A program made the translations under genes and the position numbers. 64,000 nucleotides of DNA from Enterovibrio sp045679545. Its GTDB lineage: Bacteria > Pseudomonadota > Gammaproteobacteria > Enterobacterales > Vibrionaceae. The notes beneath the pieces are model-generated. The model did no database searches. It saw only the letters and a list, made by a program, of their open reading frames with translations, and was not told where the DNA came from. Positions within the stretch are counted from its first letter, which is position 1, and every line of letters begins with the position of its first letter. Positions 7,381 to 16,543 of this stretch are shown one piece after another. The DNA is taken from positions 3,162,001-3,226,000 of the forward strand of contig NZ_CP166194.1 in NCBI RefSeq assembly GCF_045679545.1, given 5' to 3'.

Positions 7381-8669
7381 TGGGCATCCCTGCAATTCGT
7401 CAACTCGCCCTTTTCGGTTTCGGTATCATCGCTTTGTTTTTTGGCACCTTTGGTGTTTGGTCTGTATTTAGCCCACTCGAAGGGGCCTCTATTGCGCCCG
7501 GCATAGTGACCGTTGATAGCCAACGTAAAACAGTGCAACACCTTGAAGGTGGCATTATTGATAAAATCATGGTCACAGAAGGAGCAAGTGTAGAGAGAGG
7601 TCAAACGCTGATCTTGCTTGATGACACCCAAGCACGTGGTCAATTGGAGCAATATAACAGTCGTCAGCGCAATGCATTAGCCCGAGAAGCAAGATTGATC
7701 GCCGAACGCGATAACCTCCAAACCATCACGTTTAACGAAAAACTTGAGTCGAACAAGCAAGATCCTCGTGTAGAAGAAATTCTCACCAATCAGCGACGGA
7801 TATTTAAAGCCAGAAATGATTTCTATGCCTCACAACAGGAAGTCCTCAAAACGCAACTCGCGCAGAATCGCGCAGAATTGGAAGGACAGAAAGAACGCTT
7901 AGGAATTGAAAAACGCCGACTCGCGATCATTGGCGAAGAAATTGCGGGTAACCGAACGCTGGCGGAAAAAGGCTATGTAAGTAAGACCCAAGTGTTGCGT
8001 TTAGAACGTGAAGAAAGCCAGATACTAAGTACGATTAGTCAATTGCAATCCAATGCTAGCCGTTTTGCTCAAAATGTTGCGGAAAGTCAGGCCCAACTAA
8101 AAGAGCAAGAACTGGAACGCATCAAAGAGGTCGTGGAAGAGCTACGCGAAACTCGCCAAGAGCGTTACGAACTTGATGAGCAACTTGTAACAGCACAAGA
8201 TATTCTTAATCGGACAAAAATTGTCGCGCCGCTGTCAGGTACTGTATTAAATCTTCAGGTGTACTCGGAAGAAGGTGTTATTTCACCCGGTCAACCGCTA
8301 CTCGACATCGTGCCTAACAATGAAAGTTTGATGATAGAAGCACGTGTTGACCCTTCTGATATCGACCAGGTTCGCGCTGGCATGAAAGCACAAATCCGTC
8401 TAACGGCCTTGAGCATGCGCAGTATCAAGCCCCTCAACGGCGAGCTACTGACTATTTCTGCAGATAGACTTATCGATGAGCAATCCGGATTGGCTTATTA
8501 CCTCGCGCGGGTGAAACTCATCGACAACGTGAACGAACTTCTCAACGGCATCGTCCTTTATCCCGGCATGCAAGCTGAAGTCATGCTGCTTACTGAACCT
8601 CGCACTCCGATAGAATATTTAGCCAAACCTCTGACAGAGAGCCTCAATCGCGCATTTCGTGAAGAGTGA
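7380..8669 (+). CDS. Type I secretion membrane-fusion protein, HlyD family (CabC-like)
   Basis: A 429-residue periplasmic adaptor linking the ABC transporter to a TolC-type channel. One N-terminal membrane segment (about 8-28) is followed by a lipoyl half-motif (VQHLEGGIIDKIMVTEG), long coiled-coil hairpins rich in E, Q and R (about 85-270), the second lipoyl half (KIVAPLSGTVLNLQV) and a beta-barrel C-terminus with LYPGMQAEVML. The motif order and length match HlyD/PrtE adaptors. A stable hairpin follows the gene, so the RTX and export genes appear to form a unit separate from the polysaccharide operon. Confidence 0.92.
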   Translation: MGIPAIRQLALFGFGIIALFFGTFGVWSVFSPLEGASIAPGIVTVDSQRKTVQHLEGGIIDKIMVTEGASVERGQTLILLDDTQARGQLEQYNSRQRNALAREARLIAERDNLQTITFNEKLESNKQDPRVEEILTNQRRIFKARNDFYASQQEVLKTQLAQNRAELEGQKERLGIEKRRLAIIGEEIAGNRTLAEKGYVSKTQVLRLEREESQILSTISQLQSNASRFAQNVAESQAQLKEQELERIKEVVEELRETRQERYELDEQLVTAQDILNRTKIVAPLSGTVLNLQVYSEEGVISPGQPLLDIVPNNESLMIEARVDPSDIDQVRAGMKAQIRLTALSMRSIKPLNGELLTISADRLIDEQSGLAYYLARVKLIDNVNELLNGIVLYPGMQAEVMLLTEPRTPIEYLAKPLTESLNRAFREE

Positions 8670-8683
8670 TCTTAATCATAAAG

Positions 8684-8714
8684 CCTCAGTCTTAATTAAT
8701 ACTTAAGACTGAGG
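8684..8714 (+). terminator. Perfect hairpin after the type I secretion genes
   Basis: A 12-bp perfect stem CCTCAGTCTTAA/TTAAGACTGAGG with a 7-nt loop. The tail is AT-rich but is not a pure T run. Confidence 0.65.
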
Positions 8715-8803
8715 TTGATTACTTATTACTAAAAAAGAATGAAGATATTGAAATGCTTTTTACGTTGAATATCTCACTATCGAAGCAAGTCACTTCAATT
8801 TGC

Positions 8804-8817
8804 GTGATCCAAATCAC
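8804..8817. promoter_or_regulatory. CRP-like site upstream of exopolysaccharide operon
   Basis: GTGA-N6-TCAC matches the inner bases of the CRP consensus TGTGA-N6-TCACA. The right part, ATCCAAATCAC, recurs at 9125-9135, 25 bp before the first gene, which could instead mark a different regulator. Confidence 0.35.
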
Positions 8818-9159
8818 TTACTATGCAACGAGATTTACTCTCACTTTACAAGACAATGTATGTGATCTTTTTAGGCAACATAAATTTAACGAGTAAAAAT
8901 CGGACAAAGTTCATCTTCTTTCTTACCCCTCATGCTGTTCTACTTGCGATGTCTTGTTGGAAGAATACACCTGTTCTTAAAAAATACCTCCCTAGCGAGG
9001 TTGCGATGCGTGGTTTACTTTTATTAGTAACACGTGAAATCGAAAAAATTGATACACATCACACGTCGCAATTGCATATTGTATTGTTAACAGAATGAAT
9101 TTAATTAAAAAAAAGTGATCAATAATCCAAATCACAAAAAAAAATGAGCTTTATATCTT

Positions 9160-10557
9160 ATGGACAGCAGAAAAATACGAACAAATGGAACTGAGTCCAC
9201 CATTCTTTATCGCCTTTGTGATCTCGCGGTAATCGGTGGTTCACTTGTCTTAGCAAGCTATCTTTACTTGGGAAAAGCATGTGACGACTGTCTGCTGCTT
9301 GCAACGCTGACTTCGATTTGCTACCTGCTTTTTGCTGAAAGTTCCCACTTATATCGCTCTTGGCGTGTTAGTAATTTTCAGGGTCAAATGACAGCAACCC
9401 TCTTACCATGGCTTGGTGCGTGCCTGGTTCTTGTTGCGTACTTTTTCTTCACACAACGTGGTATCGAATTTTCCAGAGTCGTCATGACGATCTGGTTTGT
9501 AATGGGAGCCATTGGTTTGGTGCTGTGGCGATTCCTTGCTCGCGTTGCATTGAGTCGTCTTCGAAACCACGGTATTAACACCCGTTGTGCAGCGATTATT
9601 GGCACCACAGCAAACGGTATTGAGCTCGCCCAGGAATTCCAGAATAACCATGCACTAGGTATCAAATTGGTAGGCTTTTACGAGGATCGCAGCAGCGACC
9701 GTATCGAAGGCAGTTTACCTGCACCAATGTTAGGCAAAGTCGATGATGCACTAGAGCAAGCAAAACAAGGCAAGCTTCAACATATTTACATTGCAATGCC
9801 GATGCATGCCAAAGATCGCATAGCGCGATATCTCAACCAGTTTGCAGATACCACCGCCACGACCTATCTAGTACCTGATTTCTTTACCTACAATCTGCTC
9901 CACAGCCGCTGGCAAACCATTGGTCATGTCCACACATTGAGCGTACATGATACGCCTTTTAGTGGCATTGCTGCGTGGGCGAAAAGAGTGGAAGACATAA
10001 TCCTATCGATACTCATCATTATTTTGATTTCCCCCGTCCTGCTTGCAGTTGCTATCGGTGTGAAAATGTCATCTCCGGGTCCTATCATTTTTAAGCAACA
10101 CCGATATGGACTTGATGGCCAACAAATTAAAGTGTGGAAATTCCGCTCTATGTCCACCACAGACAATGGCGATGTGGTGAAACAGGCAACAAAGAATGAT
10201 CCACGTGTCACGCCATTCGGCGCGTTTATTCGACGTACCTCGCTCGATGAACTCCCGCAATTTTTTAACGTTTTGCGCGGCTCAATGTCTATTGTTGGCC
10301 CTCGTCCTCATGCTGTCGCTCACAATGAGCAATACCGTGCCATTGTTGACCGCTACATGCTTCGCCACAAAGTGAAACCTGGCATTACCGGATGGGCACA
10401 GATCAATGGTTATCGTGGTGAGACTGACACGCTAGATAAAATGGAAAAACGAATTCAATTCGATTTGGAATATATACAAAACTGGTCGCTATGGATGGAC
10501 ATCAAGATAGTTTTTGCCACTGTATTTAAAGGCTTTGTTGGTAAAACGGCGTACTAG
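9160..10557 (+). CDS. Polyisoprenyl-phosphate sugar-1-phosphate transferase (WcaJ-like priming enzyme)
   Basis: This enzyme starts the repeat unit by moving a sugar-1-phosphate from a UDP-sugar to undecaprenyl phosphate in the inner membrane. The 465-residue protein has N-terminal membrane helices (about 20-125), a Rossmann-like CoA_binding_3 region (about 140-240), another membrane segment near 280-300, and the catalytic Bac_transf domain with KFRSM, TSLDELPQFFNVLRGSMSIVGPRP (from about 360) and PGITGWAQINGYRGETDT. These are the conserved blocks of WcaJ/CpsE transferases. It is the first gene of the exopolysaccharide operon; nearby galU would supply UDP-glucose. The exact sugar is not known. 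Confidence 0.92.
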   Translation: MDSRKIRTNGTESTILYRLCDLAVIGGSLVLASYLYLGKACDDCLLLATLTSICYLLFAESSHLYRSWRVSNFQGQMTATLLPWLGACLVLVAYFFFTQRGIEFSRVVMTIWFVMGAIGLVLWRFLARVALSRLRNHGINTRCAAIIGTTANGIELAQEFQNNHALGIKLVGFYEDRSSDRIEGSLPAPMLGKVDDALEQAKQGKLQHIYIAMPMHAKDRIARYLNQFADTTATTYLVPDFFTYNLLHSRWQTIGHVHTLSVHDTPFSGIAAWAKRVEDIILSILIIILISPVLLAVAIGVKMSSPGPIIFKQHRYGLDGQQIKVWKFRSMSTTDNGDVVKQATKNDPRVTPFGAFIRRTSLDELPQFFNVLRGSMSIVGPRPHAVAHNEQYRAIVDRYMLRHKVKPGITGWAQINGYRGETDTLDKMEKRIQFDLEYIQNWSLWMDIKIVFATVFKGFVGKTAY

Positions 10558-10566
10558 GAGATGGGC

Positions 10567-11778
10567 GTGATTCGCAGTAATTTATGGTTTTTTTCCTTTG
10601 TCTTGTTACCGCTATCTGCCGCAGCAGCGGTTGAGCCTCTAGCATATCAAACGGAAAATGGCATCGATATTATCCCTACGCTGAAAGTCAGCGCCGGGTA
10701 TGACGACAATGTTCGCCGAACAACAGACAACCCGGTCAGTTCGCCAATGACACGGATTTCTCCCAAAGTCATCGCTTTACTAGAGACTAATAACAGCGCC
10801 TATCAGTTTGATTATCGTATGGATGCGGTGTATTTCGCCGACAGCAGTGATGATAACTTCGTGGATCAACAAGCCCATGCATACGGATTTTGGCTATTCA
10901 ACATCCGAAATCGCCTGCGTTTGGACTACCTCTACAAAGTCGTCAGTGAGCCACGAGGCACAGGCTTAACCGAGGGTAACAGCCTTGCCGTTGATGAGCC
11001 TTTGCGTTTTCACTATCAAGACTTCAATGCGCGCTACACCTATGGAGCCGCGGGCGCTAAAGGCCGCTTAGTTGGCATTGCTGGCTACGAGAGCAAAGAC
11101 TACAAAGATGTCACCTACGTAAACCGTGGCGGACGAACCGATGAAAGCCGTTTTTACAACTGGGAACAACCCTACCTAAGTGGCGAATTTTATTACGCCT
11201 TATCAAACTACTTCAACGTTGTAACCATGGCTCGCATTGAAGATCGAAGCTATGAGTTTATCCCGCTAAATTCAAGCTCCCGTGATAACCAAAACTCCTT
11301 ATTGTACGGTGGTCTGGAATGGGACATCACAGGGAAAACGCAAGGAAAGCTGCTCGTCGGTATGCAAAACAAGGACTTCGATGATTCAAGTCGTAAGGAC
11401 TTTCAAGGAGTGAGTTGGCGCGCCAACGTAAGCTGGTCACCTACCGATTACAGTACTTTCAAATTGGAAGGACGCGATTATGCTCGCGACCCCGACATCA
11501 ATGCCGACTATGTTCAAGACCGCTCGCTCAAGCTTGACTGGGAGCATAGCTGGACACCGCTTTTAGCATCCATTGCCACTGTTCGCTATGGCACCAACGA
11601 CTACCCAGGAGGAGTACGTAACGATGACGACATATTGTTGGAACTTTCAGTCGTTCATAGCCTTACTCGATGGTGGGATATCTCGGTGGGTGTAAGCAAG
11701 TTTGATCGCGATTCTAGCTTATCTGGATATAGCTATGAACAAACTCGGATTTTTATTGGCATGGAGGTGAGCTTGTGA
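10567..11778 (+). CDS. Outer-membrane beta-barrel protein of exopolysaccharide export
   Basis: The mature protein is rich in alternating aromatic and polar strands (KVSAGYDDNVRRTT, YQFDYRMDAVYFAD) and ends in a strand closing with MEVSL, like an outer-membrane barrel of the BBP2_2/EpsL type. A signal peptide of about 22 residues (WFFSFVLLPLSAAAA) is clear. AGGAG at 10556-10560 touches the ATG at 10561, but is six bases before the in-frame GTG at 10567, so the GTG start is preferred (403 residues). Placed before the short Wza-like gene, it probably supplies the outer-membrane pore for the polymer. The stop overlaps the next start. Confidence 0.75.
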   Translation: MIRSNLWFFSFVLLPLSAAAAVEPLAYQTENGIDIIPTLKVSAGYDDNVRRTTDNPVSSPMTRISPKVIALLETNNSAYQFDYRMDAVYFADSSDDNFVDQQAHAYGFWLFNIRNRLRLDYLYKVVSEPRGTGLTEGNSLAVDEPLRFHYQDFNARYTYGAAGAKGRLVGIAGYESKDYKDVTYVNRGGRTDESRFYNWEQPYLSGEFYYALSNYFNVVTMARIEDRSYEFIPLNSSSRDNQNSLLYGGLEWDITGKTQGKLLVGMQNKDFDDSSRKDFQGVSWRANVSWSPTDYSTFKLEGRDYARDPDINADYVQDRSLKLDWEHSWTPLLASIATVRYGTNDYPGGVRNDDDILLELSVVHSLTRWWDISVGVSKFDRDSSLSGYSYEQTRIFIGMEVSL

Positions 11779-12296
11779 TCCACCGATTTCTGTTACTCCT
11801 TTTATTGTTAATGCCCTTCACTGGTGGAGCGGCAGAGACAGAGCAATATGTACTAGATGATGGTGATCGTATTTCCATCAAAGTGTATGGGGAGGAAGAC
11901 CTTTCCATGGACATTTTACTCAGCACACAAGGGCGCTTTGACTACCCCTACTTAGGACGCCTGGAAGCTGCAGGGAAATCTGTTGGCCAACTGCAACGCA
12001 TCATTGAACGCGGACTTCGCGGTGACTATTTAATTGACCCTAAGGTCACGGTTAATGTCATTCAGTTTCGCAAGTTTTACGTCAATGGCGAAGTGAATCA
12101 GCCCGGTGGGTTTGACTATCAACCGGGGCTAACCGTAGGTAAAGCGATTGCAATTGCAGGTGGTTTCACCGACCGAGCATCACGCAATAAAATACAAAAG
12201 ACAGAAGCCAAAAATGGAACAACACAAAATAATGTTGGCCTGTCACAAACTGTTGGCCCCGGTGACATTATCGTGGTTGAACAGAGTTTTTTTTAG
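11775..12296 (+). CDS. Short Wza-like polysaccharide export protein
   Basis: A 173-residue periplasmic protein: signal peptide (about 1-20, LLLLLLLMPFTGGAA), a Poly_export domain (YVLDDGDRISIKVYGEEDL, about 25-105) and one SLBB domain (KFYVNGEVNQPGGF, GLTVGKAIAIAGGF). It has no lipobox Cys and lacks the C-terminal helix by which full-length Wza (about 380 residues) forms the outer-membrane pore. It therefore probably works with the neighbouring barrel protein. The start is GTG within GTGA, overlapping the stop of the barrel gene. Confidence 0.88.
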   Translation: MIHRFLLLLLLLMPFTGGAAETEQYVLDDGDRISIKVYGEEDLSMDILLSTQGRFDYPYLGRLEAAGKSVGQLQRIIERGLRGDYLIDPKVTVNVIQFRKFYVNGEVNQPGGFDYQPGLTVGKAIAIAGGFTDRASRNKIQKTEAKNGTTQNNVGLSQTVGPGDIIVVEQSFF

Positions 12297-12329
12297 ATAG
12301 CGCTTCGAGTATAAAAGGAAATTATCAAC

Positions 12330-14555
12330 ATGAGACTTATCGAGCCCAACCCGGCAAGCGGGCAAGCACGCCTCGATCTTAAGCGTTACTTCAGCGTGAT
12401 AAAGCGCTATTGGATACCCATTTCCCTGTTTGTCATCATCGTTACGCTCATTGCAACGATATTGGTTTTGTCGATTACACCTGTCTATCGCGCTACCGCC
12501 ACACTGCTTATCGAGTCTCAGGCAAATAAGACAATTTCTATCGAAGAAGTGTATTCGCTCGATACCAATAAAAAAGAGTACTACCAAACGCAATTTGAAA
12601 TCCTTCGTTCTGACTATTTATCAGAGAAGGTGATCGATGAGCTAGGTATTGCGCAAATCAGAGAATTCAACAATCTTGTAGGTAAACCTTCAGGAAGAGA
12701 ACAACTTCTTACCCTGTTACACAAGGTAGAGTTTTTACAATCCCTCCTGCCCAAGCCAACGCCAGTCACCGAAACGGTTGACGCTGGCTCGGCGAATCAG
12801 TCCGTACTGAAGAAATTCAAATCTCATTTGGCCATAGAGCCCATTCGCAACACACAATTGGTGAGAATTCACTTTGCCTCAGCAGATCCTGTGCTGGCTG
12901 CCAATGTCGCAAACGCACTAGGCCAAGCATATATCGAGTCAAACCTAGAAGCGCGACTGGTTGCAACACAAACTGCATCAGGATGGATCACAGACCGGTT
13001 GGGCGAACTGAAGAACAACCTAGACATCTCAGAATTAGCACTCACTCAATTTCTGCAAGACGAAGGTTTGATCGAACTGAATGACATTGACGAATTGGCT
13101 GGTACCGAACTCACCAACCTGACTATTCGCGTTGCTGAAGCAAGAGAAAAACGTGTGGCTGCAGAGAGCATTTATTCACTGATGCAAGGCAGTGGTGCAG
13201 GCAGTGCAGCCTTGCTTTCGGTGCCTGAAATATCAAACCACCCTCAGGTTCGTGATGTGAAAAATGCAGAGACTGACGCTGAGCGTAAAGTTTCAGAGCT
13301 TTCAAAACGTTATGGTGAAAAGCACGACAAAATGATTCAGGCTCGCGCTCAACTTGCCGCCGTTCGCAGCCGCGCCAACTCTGTGATCAATGAGTTGGCT
13401 CGTGGTATTGAAAAAGAACTCACCAATGCCCGCAAACAAGAAGCATCCCTCATCGCGCAGCTTGAAAGCAAAAAGGGCGACTACCAGAACATAAGCTCTA
13501 AGCGATCGCAGTACGAATCACTCAAACGCGATGTTGATTCTAGTCGTCAACTTTATGACCTGTTTTTAAACAGACAAAAAGAAACCACGGCAACCAGTAA
13601 CTTTGAAGACGTGATTGCCCGCTTTACCGACAAAGCCAAAACGGCACAAGACCCTTATCGCCCGCAAACGACCAAGTTGATTGCTATCAGCGCTGCATTT
13701 GCTCTATTGATTGGTATCGTAGGTGCACTGTTGGCGGATGCGTATCGCAATATCATTGAGAAACCTGATGACATCGAGGAGAAACTTGGTTTGCAGCATT
13801 TAGGCTTCCTTCCTCAAGTCAAAGCGAAACGATTCAAAAACAGCCCTCTGGATCACACTCTGTATTATGATCCTGATGCCGCGTTATTCAGTGAATCTGT
13901 AAGGACTATTCGCACCTCAATACTTCTCACCCTCACTAACAGCAAGCGTAAAGTGTTAGCGGTGACATCCTCTTTGCCTTCTGAAGGCAAAACCACAGTG
14001 GCGCTCAATTTGGCCCAATCATTAGCGAAGATGGAACGCACTTTGCTGATTGATTGCGACCTCCGGATGCCTGCTGTTGGCAGTCGCTATGGCTTGCCGC
14101 GTAACCAAGCTGGTTTGACGAATGCGTTGGTAATGGGAACACCGATCAGCGAGTGTATTTATCATGATGACCAGTCGTCACTTGATATATTGCCGTCAGG
14201 ATTACTGCCGCCAAACCCTCAAGAATTGTTGAGCTCACCTAAGTTTACAGCCTTGATCAATCAGCTCAAACAAAGCTATGAACGCATCATACTTGATACT
14301 CCGCCGGTGCATGTGGTCAGTGACAGCCTAATCCTTGGACGTTTAGCCGGTGGCATGGTCGTTGTCGTGAAAGCTGAATCGACGACAGAGAAACAAATCA
14401 ACCATACGGTGGCTCAATTGGTACGTCATGACATTGCCATAGATGGTGTCGTACTTAACCAGTTATCTAGCAAATATGCAGAGGCGAAATACAAGCTGCA
14501 TTACGGTTACTACAACACCAACAAAAAGGGTGATGACACGCTCGAAGCTAGCTGA
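12330..14555 (+). CDS. Wzc-type chain-length regulator with BY-kinase domain
   Basis: A 741-residue inner-membrane co-polymerase and tyrosine autokinase that sets polymer length and couples synthesis to export. It has a first membrane segment (about 31-52), a periplasmic Wzz/GNVR region with long coiled coils, a second membrane segment (about 450-470) and a cytoplasmic kinase with Walker A SSLPSEGKTT (about 547-556), Walker A' LLIDCDLRMP (about 572) and Walker B IILDTPP (about 653). A tyrosine cluster near the C-terminus (YAEAKYKLHYGYY) is the expected autophosphorylation tail. Confidence 0.93.
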   Translation: MRLIEPNPASGQARLDLKRYFSVIKRYWIPISLFVIIVTLIATILVLSITPVYRATATLLIESQANKTISIEEVYSLDTNKKEYYQTQFEILRSDYLSEKVIDELGIAQIREFNNLVGKPSGREQLLTLLHKVEFLQSLLPKPTPVTETVDAGSANQSVLKKFKSHLAIEPIRNTQLVRIHFASADPVLAANVANALGQAYIESNLEARLVATQTASGWITDRLGELKNNLDISELALTQFLQDEGLIELNDIDELAGTELTNLTIRVAEAREKRVAAESIYSLMQGSGAGSAALLSVPEISNHPQVRDVKNAETDAERKVSELSKRYGEKHDKMIQARAQLAAVRSRANSVINELARGIEKELTNARKQEASLIAQLESKKGDYQNISSKRSQYESLKRDVDSSRQLYDLFLNRQKETTATSNFEDVIARFTDKAKTAQDPYRPQTTKLIAISAAFALLIGIVGALLADAYRNIIEKPDDIEEKLGLQHLGFLPQVKAKRFKNSPLDHTLYYDPDAALFSESVRTIRTSILLTLTNSKRKVLAVTSSLPSEGKTTVALNLAQSLAKMERTLLIDCDLRMPAVGSRYGLPRNQAGLTNALVMGTPISECIYHDDQSSLDILPSGLLPPNPQELLSSPKFTALINQLKQSYERIILDTPPVHVVSDSLILGRLAGGMVVVVKAESTTEKQINHTVAQLVRHDIAIDGVVLNQLSSKYAEAKYKLHYGYYNTNKKGDDTLEAS

Positions 14556-14586
14556 TACTCGAGTTTTACAAGGATATACAACAATA

Positions 14587-15558
14587 ATGAAAACGAGTTT
14601 TGATGTATTTAACGGCGATGCCGATGGGATCTGCGCACTGTTACAACTTCGATTAGCAACGCCAAAAGACAGCGTGCTGATCACTGGTGTAAAACGCGAT
14701 ATTGCCTTGCTAAAGCAAGTCGATCCTGCCATTGCTCAGGACGTGACGGTGCTAGATGTCGCCATGGGTAAAAACCGCGCGGCACTAGATAATCTTTTGT
14801 CTCAAGGTGTCAGAGTGTTTTACGCCGATCACCATAATCCTGACGAGATCCCTGAGCACTCTGGGCTGACTACGCACATCAATACGGCTGCCAATACCTG
14901 CACTAGCCTGATTGTCGATAAGCTGCTTGATGGGCGATATCGCGAATGGGCATTGGTGGGTGCTTATGGTGACAACTTGTTTGCGGTGGCTGATACCCTG
15001 GCCAACAAGGCAGGTCTTTGTGAGCAAGACAAGCTGACGCTCAAGCAATTTGGTACCTATCTGAACTACAACGGGTATGGATCGTCACTGGCTGATTTAT
15101 TGTTCTCTCCCGTTGAGATTTACAAGCTAATGGCCGCTTATCCTTCACCGTTCAATTTTATTACTGAACGCCCCGACGTGTATTCCACGTTAGAGAATGG
15201 CTTTATGAATGACAGCGAAAAAGCCGCTGCCATTGTGCCCCACTCTGAGCGTTCAGGATCTCGTGTATACATGCTGCCCGACGAACCTTGGGCTCGTCGA
15301 ATCAGCGGTGTGTATTCGAATGATCTCGCCAATCAAGATCCCAATGTTGCCAATGCCGTTATCACCGAAAAAGCGGACGGTAACTACTTGGTCAGCATTC
15401 GAGCACCACTGAAGAATCGTATCGGTGCCGATGAACTAGCAGCCGCATTTCCAACTGGCGGCGGTAGAAAAGCCGCAGCTGGTATTAATGCTCTGCCCGC
15501 AGAATTACTCCCTGAATTTATAGAAGCGTTCCACCAGCGTTACCCGCTGGCAACGTAA
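14587..15558 (+). CDS. DHH-family phosphoesterase, possible pAp phosphatase
   Basis: A 323-residue cytoplasmic protein with DHH/DHHA1 motifs: NGDADG (9-14), an Asp in LDVAMG (about 57), YADHH (79-83) and the C-terminal GGGRKAAAG (291-299), where most DHHA1 proteins have His in place of Arg. DHH enzymes use metal ions to cleave phosphoesters, and NrnA members also hydrolyse 3'-phosphoadenosine 5'-phosphate (pAp). pAp is the by-product of PAPS-dependent sulfotransferases; the gene is immediately followed by cysD and cysN and shares the operon with a sulfotransferase, so pAp removal is a strong inference. The frame is open back to 14443, but the ATG at 14587 fits the family N-terminus. Not demonstrated biochemically. 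Confidence 0.72.
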   Translation: MKTSFDVFNGDADGICALLQLRLATPKDSVLITGVKRDIALLKQVDPAIAQDVTVLDVAMGKNRAALDNLLSQGVRVFYADHHNPDEIPEHSGLTTHINTAANTCTSLIVDKLLDGRYREWALVGAYGDNLFAVADTLANKAGLCEQDKLTLKQFGTYLNYNGYGSSLADLLFSPVEIYKLMAAYPSPFNFITERPDVYSTLENGFMNDSEKAAAIVPHSERSGSRVYMLPDEPWARRISGVYSNDLANQDPNVANAVITEKADGNYLVSIRAPLKNRIGADELAAAFPTGGGRKAAAGINALPAELLPEFIEAFHQRYPLAT

Positions 15559-15572
15559 GAAAAGGATGCACA

Positions 15573-16490
15573 ATGGTGGACATGATTTCGCTAAACCAAA
15601 CCCATCTCAAACAGTTAGAAAACGAGTCGATTCATATCATTCGTGAAGTCGCTGCTGAGTTCGATAACCCTGTGATGATGTATTCCGTCGGTAAAGATTC
15701 AGCCGTGATGCTGCATCTTGCCATGAAAGCATTTTATCCAGGTAAACCGCCCTTTCCTCTGCTGCACGTGGATACCACGTGGAAGTTCAAGGAGATGATC
15801 CAGTTTCGTGATGATTTCACCAAGAAGCTAGGGGTGGATCTTCTGGTTCATATCAATCAAGACGGCGTCGACATGGGGATCAGCCCTTTTGAACACGGCA
15901 GCGCAAAACACACTGACATCATGAAAACCCAGGGCCTAAAACAGGCATTGAATAAATATGGGTTTGATGCGGCATTTGGTGGTGCACGTCGCGATGAAGA
16001 AAAGAGCCGCGCGAAAGAGCGTGTGTATTCGTTCCGTGACAAACACCACCGCTGGGATCCAAAAAACCAACGCCCTGAGCTTTGGGATACCTACAACGGC
16101 CGCGTTAACAAAGGCGAGAGCATTCGTGTCTTCCCGCTGTCGAACTGGACTGAGTTGGATATCTGGCAATATATCTACATGGAAAACATCGATATCGTGC
16201 CTTTGTACTTCGCAAAAGAACGCCCAGTTGTTGAGCGAGATGGCACGCTGATCATGGTAGATGACGAGCGTATGACATTGGAAAAAGACGAGAAGGTTGA
16301 AATGAAGTCTGTGCGTTTTCGCACACTCGGTTGCTACCCATTAACGGGTGCGGTCGAATCAACCGCAGCGACCTTGCCTGAAATCATTCAAGAAATGTTG
16401 CTAACCAAAACCTCTGAGCGTCAGGGTCGAGTCATCGATCATGACCAGTCTGGTTCTATGGAGCAGAAAAAACGAGAAGGCTACTTCTAA
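15573..16490 (+). CDS. cysD: Sulfate adenylyltransferase subunit 2 (CysD)
   Basis: CysD and CysN form ATP sulfurylase, which makes adenosine 5'-phosphosulfate (APS) from ATP and sulfate. The 305-residue product has the PP-loop motif SVGKDS (38-43), FGGARRDEEKSRAKERV, the FPLSNWTELDIWQYI block and the C-terminal TSERQGRVIDHD, all typical of CysD. AAGGA precedes the ATG by eight bases. It follows the DHH gene by 14 bp and precedes cysN, within a polysaccharide operon and not a cysteine regulon cluster, so it likely feeds polymer sulfation. Confidence 0.95.
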   Translation: MVDMISLNQTHLKQLENESIHIIREVAAEFDNPVMMYSVGKDSAVMLHLAMKAFYPGKPPFPLLHVDTTWKFKEMIQFRDDFTKKLGVDLLVHINQDGVDMGISPFEHGSAKHTDIMKTQGLKQALNKYGFDAAFGGARRDEEKSRAKERVYSFRDKHHRWDPKNQRPELWDTYNGRVNKGESIRVFPLSNWTELDIWQYIYMENIDIVPLYFAKERPVVERDGTLIMVDDERMTLEKDEKVEMKSVRFRTLGCYPLTGAVESTAATLPEIIQEMLLTKTSERQGRVIDHDQSGSMEQKKREGYF

Positions 16491-16543
16491 AAAGCCTCAC
16501 CACTTTACTGAATGAATTTGCTAATTGCATAAGGAATGCACTC

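Larger units (their letters stand above)
8670..9159. other. Regulatory gap before the polysaccharide operon
   Basis: This 490-bp AT-rich gap holds the hairpin after the fusion-protein gene (8684-8714), a CRP-like site (8804-8817) and a direct repeat ATCCAAATCAC (8807-8817 and 9125-9135). The open frame at 8823-9098 is not convincing as a gene. The promoter of the exopolysaccharide operon should lie here. Confidence 0.55.

Noticed and set aside
8823..9098. 91-codon open frame before the polysaccharide operon
   Set aside because: Composition follows the AT-rich surroundings, no ribosome binding site, no recognised motif; the region looks regulatory.
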